DNA of 9,392 nucleotides from an uncultured Lachnospiraceae bacterium. GTDB lineage: Bacteria > Bacillota > Clostridia > Lachnospirales > Lachnospiraceae. The notes under the pieces are model-generated. The model did no database searches. It was not told where the DNA came from and was given only the letters and a program-made list of their open reading frames with translations. A program made the position numbers and the translations under genes. Location of the stretch: assembly GCA_910583895.1 (NCBI GenBank), contig CAJTYJ010000060.1, positions 5,071 to 14,462 of the forward strand, given 5' to 3'. Positions 1 to 6,900 of this stretch are shown here, one piece after another (the first letter of the stretch is position 1; each line of letters opens with the position of its first letter).

Positions 1-87
1 GCCCGCTTTTTCTGGAAGTATTTCCGGCCGCTTCCCGTCCCGAAATCCTTCCCGGACCTATCCGGGCTTTCGCTGTTTTTAAGTTCC
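1..87. repeat. 87-bp direct repeat, copy 1 (may continue past left edge)
   Basis: The first of two almost identical 87-bp blocks; the second lies 103 bp to the right and differs at one base (A at 56, G at 159). Each copy holds two small inverted repeats: CTGGAA/TTCCGG at 12-17 and 22-27 (one T.G wobble), and CCCGGA/TCCGGG at 51-56 and 61-66 with loop CCTA. T-runs lie at 7-11 and 76-80. Because the copy begins at the window edge, it may be longer or belong to a larger array. Its function is unknown; it looks like a structured intergenic repeat. Confidence 0.9.
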
Positions 88-103
88 GCTTCAGCCCTCC
101 CTG

Positions 104-190
104 GCCCGCTTTTTCTGGAAGTATTTCCGGCCGCTTCCCGTCCCGAAATCCTTCCCGGGCCTATCCGGGCTTTCGCTGTTTTTAAGTTCC
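104..190. repeat. 87-bp direct repeat, copy 2, just after the last sortase gene
   Basis: The second copy of the 87-bp block, separated from copy 1 by a 16-bp spacer (88-103). It ends 4 bp from the stop codon of the distal sortase, so it forms the immediate 3' flank of the pilus operon. Its hairpins lie at 115-130 and 154-169. The single change from copy 1 (A to G at 159) turns an A-U pair into a G.U wobble in a plus-strand transcript, but into an A.C mismatch in a minus-strand transcript. No canonical stem followed by a U-run is seen in the operon direction. Confidence 0.9.
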
Positions 191-194
191 ATTG

Positions 195-1058
195 TTATTT
201 ATGATTGCGTGGACGGAAGAGGAATTTCATAAACAGGATAACCAGAACTGTAACCGATAATCCAAGGATCAGATACAGCATATAATAATTCTGCACTGCC
301 CGAAGCATCGTATCCACTGGTGTGGAAGCGATCTCCTCCTCGCCCTCATATGGTACCCGGGTTCCCCGGACCAAAAGCCGATGGCTGTTTACTCCGTAAG
401 GCGTACAGGTAAAAAGAGTTACATAATCTGCCCCTTCTGTAATCTGAAGTGCCTCTCCCAAGGTCTCCATATCATCCTTATCCACCATAGGCAGAATCTG
501 GTCCACTTCGTAGGCCAGAATCTCATCCAGAATATGAATATAAAAACGGTCTCCCCGTTCCAGCTGATCTACATCTGTGAAAAGCCGGGCACTCGGCAGT
601 CCTCTATGGGCTGCCAGGACACTGTGGGTGCTCTCACCGCCCATGGGAAGCTTGGTGCCGTCCAGATGCCCCACCCCTGTCTGCAGGATCGTCTCGTCCG
701 TGCCGTGATAGATGGCAAGCCGAATGTTGATCTTTGGAATGGACAGATAGCCCATGACCCCGTCTCCTGCCGCATTCAGGATTTTCCAGTACTCTGTGTC
801 AGCCAGATCCTGATCAGAAGTGCCAAAGGCATCACCATACAGATTGTTTTTCTCCAAAGCTGCATTAAAATTTTCGGCGGCTTCCCACTCCCGGCTGTAA
901 TCTTCCGGTTCCATCTGTGCGATGGTCTCCTCATAGGTAGAGATCAGCCGGCTCTGCCGATAGGTGTTCCACTGATCAGAGATCGTAGGATAGGACAAAA
1001 CCCCGAATCCGGTCAGAAAAAGCAGACCGAATGCAAGATTGATCACAATTCTTTTCAT
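195..1058 (-). CDS. srtC: Class C (pilus-type) sortase, distal copy
   Basis: A 287-residue membrane-bound cysteine transpeptidase of the pilin-polymerising class C sortase family. It should cleave LPxTG-type signals between Thr and Gly and pass the acyl intermediate to a lysine of the next pilin subunit on the outer face of the membrane. An N-terminal membrane segment lies at about residues 5-26 and a second at about 258-281; the C-terminal one is typical of class C. The catalytic residues are His151 (AAHRGLPSA), Cys218 (LFTCTPYGVNSHR) and Arg227, with the family's Cys-to-Arg spacing of nine. The lid position reads G-D-A-F (residues 75-78) instead of the usual D-P-[FWY]. The ATG overlaps the previous sortase's stop codon as ATGA, implying translational coupling, and an AGGA lies 9 nt upstream (1068-1071). 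It is about the usual family length. The symbol denotes class only; which substrate each sortase prefers cannot be told. Confidence 0.95.
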   Translation of the reverse strand: MKRIVINLAFGLLFLTGFGVLSYPTISDQWNTYRQSRLISTYEETIAQMEPEDYSREWEAAENFNAALEKNNLYGDAFGTSDQDLADTEYWKILNAAGDGVMGYLSIPKINIRLAIYHGTDETILQTGVGHLDGTKLPMGGESTHSVLAAHRGLPSARLFTDVDQLERGDRFYIHILDEILAYEVDQILPMVDKDDMETLGEALQITEGADYVTLFTCTPYGVNSHRLLVRGTRVPYEGEEEIASTPVDTMLRAVQNYYMLYLILGLSVTVLVILFMKFLFRPRNHK

Positions 1059-2023
1059 TCTGCCGGATCCTGTCTTTCTATGGAATCTTCTTTAGGAACC
1101 ACATTCTGTACTCCAAGCTCTTCTGCCGTTGGCGCATCTGTCTTTGGTGCTCCGCCTGTCAGGACAGCAGATTTTCTGCTCCTTCTGTCATAGAGATACA
1201 TCATATAGATAAAAAGCCCCGTTGCCGAGAGCCCCACAAGTACCCAAAGCAGATAGTTTGTATGCAGACTGGGACCAGTATAGCTGGACGCGGCGACGGC
1301 TTCGTCCTCCACCTCCTCAAACGGTACACGGTACCCCCGGACTAAAAGCCGGTGGCTGTTCACTCCATAGGGCGTACAAGTTAAAAGAGTGACCAGATCC
1401 TTTCCATCCTCCGCTGCCAGTGTACTGGTATCTTCCGGATCTACCACTGAAATCTGATCCACCCGATAGCAAAGCACTTCATCCAGGATATACAACAGGA
1501 AACAGTCCCCTTCTGCCAGGCGGTCCAGATCCGTAAATAAAGCAGCACTTGGAAGACCCCGATGGGCGGAAATCACCGCATGATTTCCTTCTCCCCCTAC
1601 GGGAAGGGAACTTCCTTCCAGATGTCCGGCGGCTGTCTGCAGAACCTCTTCGTCGGTGGTGTGGAAAATCGGAAGTTTCACATTGATCTTTGGAATCTGC
1701 ACATAACCCATCATACCATCCCCGACCAGATTCAGGCAGGACAGGTATTCTTCGTCTGCTCCTTCTTTATGCTCCGCATTGGCAAAGGAGTCCGGAAGAA
1801 TATAAGGTTTTAAAGCTTCATTGTAACCAAGAGCACGGGCTTTCTCCGCACTGTAGTCGATGGTTCCTGCAGCATTTTGCTGCGCTACAGCTTCATCATA
1901 AGTGGAGATCAGCCGCCCCTGGCGATAATTGTTCCACTCATTGGAAATAAGCGGATACAGCAGCAGGGACAGACCAGCTAGAAATAATATGGGAAATAAT
2001 AAAATGGTAAGGCGTTTTTTCAT
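1055..2023 (-). CDS. srtC: Class C (pilus-type) sortase, pilin-proximal copy
   Basis: A 322-residue class C sortase, clearly paralogous to the downstream one. Its role is the same: covalent polymerisation of LPxTG pilins at the cell surface. Membrane segments lie at about residues 7-25 and 256-277. The catalytic triad is His154 (SAHRGLPSA), Cys216 (LLTCTPYGVNSHR) and Arg225. The lid-like region reads P-D-S-F (residues 77-80) rather than D-P-F. The start at 2023 is chosen because AAGGAG (2031-2036) lies 7 nt upstream and because MKKRLTILLF begins the expected signal anchor; the frame stays open further upstream but would overlap the pilin gene from a TTG codon. After the second membrane segment come a basic stretch (RRSRKS) and a polar tail of about 40 residues that the distal sortase lacks. 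The stop overlaps the next ATG by 4 bp. Confidence 0.95.
   Translation of the reverse strand: MKKRLTILLFPILFLAGLSLLLYPLISNEWNNYRQGRLISTYDEAVAQQNAAGTIDYSAEKARALGYNEALKPYILPDSFANAEHKEGADEEYLSCLNLVGDGMMGYVQIPKINVKLPIFHTTDEEVLQTAAGHLEGSSLPVGGEGNHAVISAHRGLPSAALFTDLDRLAEGDCFLLYILDEVLCYRVDQISVVDPEDTSTLAAEDGKDLVTLLTCTPYGVNSHRLLVRGYRVPFEEVEDEAVAASSYTGPSLHTNYLLWVLVGLSATGLFIYMMYLYDRRSRKSAVLTGGAPKTDAPTAEELGVQNVVPKEDSIERQDPAE
1068..1071 (-). promoter_or_regulatory. Ribosome binding site of the distal sortase
   Basis: AGGA on the minus strand, 9 nt before the ATG at 1058 and inside the last codons of the upstream sortase. It supports the start and the coupled ATGA overlap. Confidence 0.6.
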
Positions 2024-2030
2024 CTGGGCT

Positions 2031-2036
2031 CTCCTT
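2031..2036 (-). promoter_or_regulatory. Ribosome binding site of the proximal sortase
   Basis: A near-ideal AAGGAG on the minus strand, 7 nt before the ATG at 2023. It decides the start in favour of MKKRLTIL over the longer frame that would run back into the pilin gene. Confidence 0.85.
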
Positions 2037-2063
2037 GTTGCTGTATATTTTTTCTGGGAAGTT

Positions 2064-2088
2064 GCCGGGACGGGGGTGCCGCCCCGGC
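2064..2088 (-). other. GC-rich hairpin between pilin and sortase genes
   Basis: GCCGGG (2064-2069) pairs with CCCGGC (2083-2088); an alternative pairing is CGGGG (2071-2075) with CCCCG (2082-2086). It lies about 55 nt after the pilin stop and 28 nt before the sortase RBS. In the operon direction it is followed by CAACTTCCCAG and then A's rather than a U-run, so it is not a canonical intrinsic terminator. It may act as an RNA processing or stability element, or a leaky attenuator, lowering sortase relative to pilin expression; that role is inference. Confidence 0.5.
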
Positions 2089-2096
2089 TGTTAGCT

Positions 2097-2114
2097 GGAA
2101 TCTGCGTGGATTCC
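2097..2114 (-). other. Small hairpin after the pilin stop
   Basis: Perfect 6-bp inverted repeat GGAATC (2097-2102) / GATTCC (2109-2114) with a 6-nt loop, between the pilin stop and the GC-rich hairpin. No U-run follows. With the neighbouring hairpin it could protect the 3' end of the pilin message. Function is unproven. Confidence 0.4.
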
Positions 2115-2141
2115 TGTCTTATGTAGAAATTGTCAGAATGC

Positions 2142-3824
2142 CTATTTGGTAATCTTTCTGCGGGATGCAAAGTACAGACCCGCTGCAAGGATCATGATCG
2201 CACAACCGCCGATTGTGAAGATCGTGGTACCGATACCACCGGTAGAAGGAAGAGACGCCAGCTTGGTGTTCTTGATTCCAGTAACGCCCAAGTGTGTCTT
2301 ATCGATGGTTGTGACTTTCGTTCCATCAATATTCTCATAAGTTGCCTCATAAGTAGAAGTTGCTGTACCATCAATCGTAATTGTGTAATTTTTTAATTTA
2401 CCATTATCTTCTTCTGTATCATAATACACTGCTGTAATTGACACTGTATGCTCTGTCGGATCAAGAGAATACCCTGCAGGAGCTTCTGTCTCGACCAGGA
2501 CATACTCGCCTGCATCCAGACCGGTAAAGCTCAAACTTCCATCTGGACCCGAAATTGCTTCATAAACATGATCTGCATCTAAGCTGCCGTCTGCATTCTT
2601 CTTCTGAAGCCGGAATTTTGCTCCTGCCAGAGGACTGGTAACCTTAACGGTCTCGCCCTCAACTACTGCTGTTCCATTCTCATCCAGCTTATACAGTTCC
2701 TGGGTCTTCTCGCTGTCGGATCCATTCAATGCAGCATCAATACCAAATGTATAATGATATGTGGTATCTTCTTTTTCTTTCAAATCTGCACTGGGATCCG
2801 GATTATTGCTGTACTCAAGTTTTGCAGTATTGGTATTTGCATCAAAGTTAATACCAGCAGCATCATTCAATACTGCATCATAAGTGATGATGATGTCTGT
2901 ACCCTGATTAGCTTTAATATACTCTGTTGCAAATGCTACCGTAAATGTCTTGCTGCTCTCATCAAAACCGGTAATTGTATAATTGTCAGCTGGAATCGCA
3001 TTCTCTTTGCTCCCATCCGTTGAAACCAGAAGAGACCCTGCTTTATAAGTCAGGCCAGCGCTGACCGTATCACTTACTTTAAACTGTGGTGCTGTATACT
3101 GTTCGCTGTAGGACGGCATTTTCGTTTTGATCTTAAAGGATACCGTATCGCCAACTGCAACGTCATCACCGTGATTGTTATCGCTTCCCGGATTTACAAT
3201 CTCTTTCTCCACAGTCGGTTCCGAAGATTTCACAAAACCAGTTGTTGTAAACAGATCCCATGCAGTAGTTGCATCCAGTTCATCCGTTACCAGAGTATTA
3301 TTATCTCCAGTGCCTGCAAGGGTATAATAAACACCAATCAGCATTGGATTATAGATAATATCATCAGAACCGGTTACAATAACCACATAACTTCCAGCCG
3401 GCAGAGTTGCTTTATAAGTCGTCGCCGGATTTCCGGGCTTCATTTCTGTACCATTTCCAAGAGCGCCATTTTTTGCTTTTTCTGCAAGCGCTACAATTGC
3501 CGCCTCGTCAATGTTTAAAGTCTTGGTTGTCGTACCATTCACTGTACTGTCTGTGAATAAATCTCTCTTTGTTTCCTCAGCATTATACCCGGTACCATCT
3601 ACCCAGGAATAACCTGTAAAGCCTCTTTGCGCATCATAATTTGCTTCTACAACCTTATAAGCTGTTACTGTAACACCTTCCTGCTTGATATTCGTTACAG
3701 ATGCAGTTGCACTGTCTCCACTGGTTGGCATCTTTTTCTCTTCTTCTGCAAACGACGTCAAAGACATGCCAAGTACCATCGCCATTGCAAGGAGCATGGC
3801 TAAAAACTTTTTCATTTTTTTCAT
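2142..3824 (-). CDS. LPSTG-anchored fimbrial backbone (major) pilin
   Basis: A 560-residue secreted pilin, the likely shaft subunit. The signal peptide is residues 1-26 (basic MKKMKK, hydrophobic core, cut after SFA). An N-terminal pilin domain covers about 40-198 (signature LPAGSYVVIVTG then YNPMLIGVYY). A D2-type fimbrial isopeptide domain covers about 203-340 (VGDTVSF, FKVSDTVSAGLTY, ending LEYSNNP), with Lys207, Asp252 and Asn339 or Asn340 as plausible isopeptide residues. A SpaA/Cna-B domain covers about 355-520, with E-box YVLVETEAPAGY (Glu445) and terminal GIKNT (Asn519). The sorting signal LPSTGG (525-530), a membrane segment and the tail RRKITK follow. Lys199 in GFVKSSEP sits where the YPKN pilin motif is expected, but the motif is degenerate. 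The start at 3824 is supported by AAAGGA 7 nt upstream; a second ATG lies three codons in. Two sortases follow directly. It could be a minor pilin, but size and position favour the backbone. Confidence 0.93.
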   Translation of the reverse strand: MKKMKKFLAMLLAMAMVLGMSLTSFAEEEKKMPTSGDSATASVTNIKQEGVTVTAYKVVEANYDAQRGFTGYSWVDGTGYNAEETKRDLFTDSTVNGTTTKTLNIDEAAIVALAEKAKNGALGNGTEMKPGNPATTYKATLPAGSYVVIVTGSDDIIYNPMLIGVYYTLAGTGDNNTLVTDELDATTAWDLFTTTGFVKSSEPTVEKEIVNPGSDNNHGDDVAVGDTVSFKIKTKMPSYSEQYTAPQFKVSDTVSAGLTYKAGSLLVSTDGSKENAIPADNYTITGFDESSKTFTVAFATEYIKANQGTDIIITYDAVLNDAAGINFDANTNTAKLEYSNNPDPSADLKEKEDTTYHYTFGIDAALNGSDSEKTQELYKLDENGTAVVEGETVKVTSPLAGAKFRLQKKNADGSLDADHVYEAISGPDGSLSFTGLDAGEYVLVETEAPAGYSLDPTEHTVSITAVYYDTEEDNGKLKNYTITIDGTATSTYEATYENIDGTKVTTIDKTHLGVTGIKNTKLASLPSTGGIGTTIFTIGGCAIMILAAGLYFASRRKITK

Positions 3825-3831
3825 ATCCTTT

Positions 3832-3837
3832 TCCTTT
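3832..3837 (-). promoter_or_regulatory. Ribosome binding site of the backbone pilin
   Basis: AAAGGA on the minus strand, 7 nt before the ATG at 3824. A second AAGGA (3826-3830) lies 10 nt before the in-frame ATG at 3815, so either Met may be used; both give an intact signal peptide. It rules out the 43-codon longer frame that starts at a GTG overlapping the adhesin stop. Confidence 0.75.
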
Positions 3838-3883
3838 CTTTTTTGCGGGCTTTGCCCATGATTTACGGTTTCCCCTGTTCTTT

Positions 3884-3896
3884 GTGCATGATGCAC
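3884..3896. repeat. Palindrome in the adhesin-pilin spacer
   Basis: Perfect GTGCAT-G-ATGCAC inverted repeat with a single central base, about 60 bp upstream of the pilin start. It is too tight to fold as an RNA hairpin without losing pairs, so it more resembles a protein-binding dyad. A small GGGC/GCCC repeat (3847-3857) lies closer to the pilin. No convincing -35/-10 pair is seen nearby. Function is unproven. Confidence 0.45.
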
Positions 3897-3917
3897 GTCT
3901 GTGCGGTTCGAGAAACT

Positions 3918-3951
3918 GCTGAAAATCTCATCATTTTCTGAGCCTTTCAGC
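3918..3951 (-). other. Inverted repeat spanning the adhesin stop codon
   Basis: GCTGAAA (3918-3924) can pair with TTTCAGC (3945-3951); alternatively GAAAAT (3921-3926) pairs with ATTTTC (3933-3938). The two pairings exclude each other and the outer one includes the adhesin TGA (3947-3949). No U-run follows in the operon direction. It may be an mRNA stability or differential-expression element between a low-copy adhesin and a high-copy pilin; this is inference. Confidence 0.4.
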
Positions 3952-6900
3952 ACCTCCCCGCACGTTTTTTCTTATATAAAACCAGCATTCCCGCCATCAT
4001 CAGCAAGGATCCGCTGATCGTATACCAGTGTGTACCGATACCGCCGGTCTTGGGCAGTTCATAGAGCTCTTCGTTGCGGATCTTCAGGACGATGTTTTTC
4101 CCGTCTTCCGCTTCGACACTGGCCATGCCGCCGCCGGACTTCACTTCTACTGTGCCGTCCGTCTTCAGCGTGAAGCTCACCGGCTCCCGAAGCAGAGCGT
4201 AGCCTGCAGGGGATTTGATCTCTTTGATCGTGTAGTCGCCGGGAATCAGATTGCGAACGGTCAGACTTCCATTGCTGTCCACACTTAAATCAGGCTGTGC
4301 GTCTGCCTTATCGCCTTCATCGCGGATGCCGCCTGCAGCCGGAACGAGAATCCATTTCTGTGCGTCGGTGTTGTTTGCTTCCCACAGATGAATCGTTCCT
4401 CCTGCACTGGGTGTTCCTCCGCTCAAGTCCATGCTCCAGTTATGCGCAGCCTCCAGCGTTCCGTAATCTTTATTTCCATAAGGCCAGATGCGGACTCCGC
4501 CATCGCATTCCGTCACATGCCAGGTCTGGTTCTCATTAGGCACCTCATTACCCCAAACATGAACTTTAGCTCCATTCGACATAGTCCCGCCATCCAGATC
4601 CAACCACAGGTTGGTACCCGCAGAGCGAAAACATTTAAGATCTCCATCACGGTTTAGTATTTCAAACAGCTGCCGCTGATTTCCATCGCGTATCTGCAGT
4701 ACTGGTACGGCACCTTGCCCATCTCCGCTGATCTCCATCACGTACTTGGGATTTTTCGCATACGCAATATAGTATTTTCCTTCCAGAGACGGATCGATCT
4801 CTTCCTCTACCAGCGGCGTATAGCCTTCCCCTTCTTTATAGACAAAGGGAATGGTCTGGCCTTTGGAATTCTGGATGGTAAAGATCGCATCTGTCAGAGC
4901 ACTGCCGCCTTCATTCACTTTCTGAATCTTCATCAGTGTATCAGGATAGAACCCGCTGTCGTGATGTTTCGACTCAAACAATGATACGGACATATCCTCG
5001 GCTTTGGGCATCACGATATTCAGAATATACGTCTTTTGCAGCTTGCCCTCGTCATCGTACACCGGCTCGCCGTCCGAATCCAGAGTATCGTCCTCACCGG
5101 CATTTGGCTTTGTGGCGTTCAGCGTGCTGATCTTCGACTGTTCTCCGTCCGTAAAACGTACGGCAAAGGTTCCCGCCGGCAGGTCCGTAAATTTATAGCG
5201 TCCTGTCTCATAGACGGCCGGTTTCGCATCCTTCTCTGCCCGCACGCTGATCTGCTCTCCGGTCTTGATCACGATGGGTGTGTCCGTTCCTGGATAACAG
5301 ACGCTTTCGTAGGAGTCTTCCGCCTCCGGATCGCATCCGTCCTTCAGCTTCAGCAGCTCCACCTGGATGCCGGAAATACGGGTCTCGTTCTGCAGATCAT
5401 TCTGCACACCATCCCGGTTATAATCCATCCAGGTCAGTCCCTCCAGGGTACGCCGGACGGTAGGGGTTTCCGTAGTCGTCGTCGTGTCACCGCTGGAAAG
5501 CCGGTTGATGAAATAGTTGTTCTCCGTTTTGTTCCCGTTTGAAGAACCTGGATCAAGCTTTATCTTCAAGTCAATGTTCACACTTTTGTGAGCATCCAGT
5601 CCTCCGACCACCGCCCAGGCAACCGGATATGGCTGTTCCTTTGTGGCGCCGTCCTTTTCTGAGGGGATTGCAATCGTTCCGTCCGGACCAACCTGCGCCT
5701 TCGTCCAGGCCCTTATTTCATCCTGTGTCACACCGCTGATCGTCTTATCCTGATATCCTGTGTCAAAGGTGTAATAAATCTCCAGTTTACTGACGTCACA
5801 TTTACTGGTATCCAGCTTCCATTCTGTAAAGGTGTAGGTGCCGGTAAAGTGGCTGCCGCTGACCGGATTCATGGGCATGGTATCCATGATCGCCACCGGG
5901 GCGCTCGTATCTGCGTTGTTGTTAAAGTAAACCACGTAGTCGATCTCGCCGTCCTCGTCCACTACCCGCTGCTTTGCATACTTGCCAAAGGAGCTTGCAC
6001 TGCCGCGGGTTACCGTGATACCAGCCATTGCATGCTTTTCATCCGTAGTCTCAGGATCACGCAGATCGTTGGGTGTCGTGATATAAACTTTATTTTGCAA
6101 GTTCTTCGTACCAGTGGGAATATCCTTGTTTGGATCCCCCTTGACACCAATGTCTGCGGAGTAGTAGATCGGCGGCATGGGATCACCGATCTTCACATCA
6201 GCCACAATCCAGGTCAGAGTCTGCGTCCCGTCCTCGTTATTGGTGACCACCGGCTCTCTCAGTTTCGGATCCGGGTAAGGCGCCCCCGGAGTCTCGTCAC
6301 GAATAATCGTGCCCTTGGTGCCGCCCAGGCTTGAGGTCTGCTTATACACACCGCCAAAGTAAGCACTGCCCGCCTTGTAGGTCAAATGCTCCGGCAGAAT
6401 ATCGACAATGGTGATATTGGCCCGGTTTTCCGCCTGAGCCGGTTTGTCATAATACGACTGATCATAATAAGTCCTGGGCTGCAGTACGAAATCTGCTACC
6501 CGCTGATCTGCATCAAGATTGAAGGTCTTTTTCTCATTATCATTTTCGTCTTTCTGCAGAAGTTTTTTTGTAATTGCTGTCCTGTAGCCGATGACCAGCA
6601 GCGTATCGCCCCAGTGATACCAGTCAGAATTATGGGTGCCTTTGATACCGCTTCCGTCCGGCAGGTAGGTCTCCTTATCATAGAAAACGCTTCCTTCAAT
6701 GTTCGCGCTGGTATAATGACTGCATCCCCAGAACGGCTCACTGAGCACCAGCTCTGGAACATTCAGATCCGGGTTCTTTTCAAGATCAATATCGTCTAAC
6801 GTTATCCCTCTTTCTTCGAACATTTGTTTTGTCCAGAGACGGGAAGTAGACGCCAGCATAAAGGTCTGTCCGGCCAAACCCATATTATCTCTGACGGTTG

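Noticed and set aside
1..204. Plus-strand open frame through the 87-bp repeats (ARFFWKYFRPL...)
   Set aside because: The repeat period of 103 bp is not a multiple of three, so the two copies are read in different frames; it ends inside antisense sortase sequence and no start with a ribosome site is seen.
381..1193. 270-codon plus-strand open frame
   Set aside because: Antisense to both sortases, whose catalytic motifs are intact on the minus strand.
2024..2188. Longer start for the proximal sortase (TTG at 2188)
   Set aside because: It would overlap the pilin C-terminus and put 55 polar residues before the signal anchor; the AAGGAG at 2031-2036 supports 2023.
3845..3857. GGGC/GCCC hairpin as a terminator before the pilin
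   Set aside because: Only 4 bp of stem, followed by A's rather than U's in the operon direction.
3825..3953. Longer start for the pilin (GTG at 3953)
   Set aside because: It overlaps the adhesin stop, has no properly spaced ribosome site, and places 43 hydrophilic residues ahead of the signal peptide.
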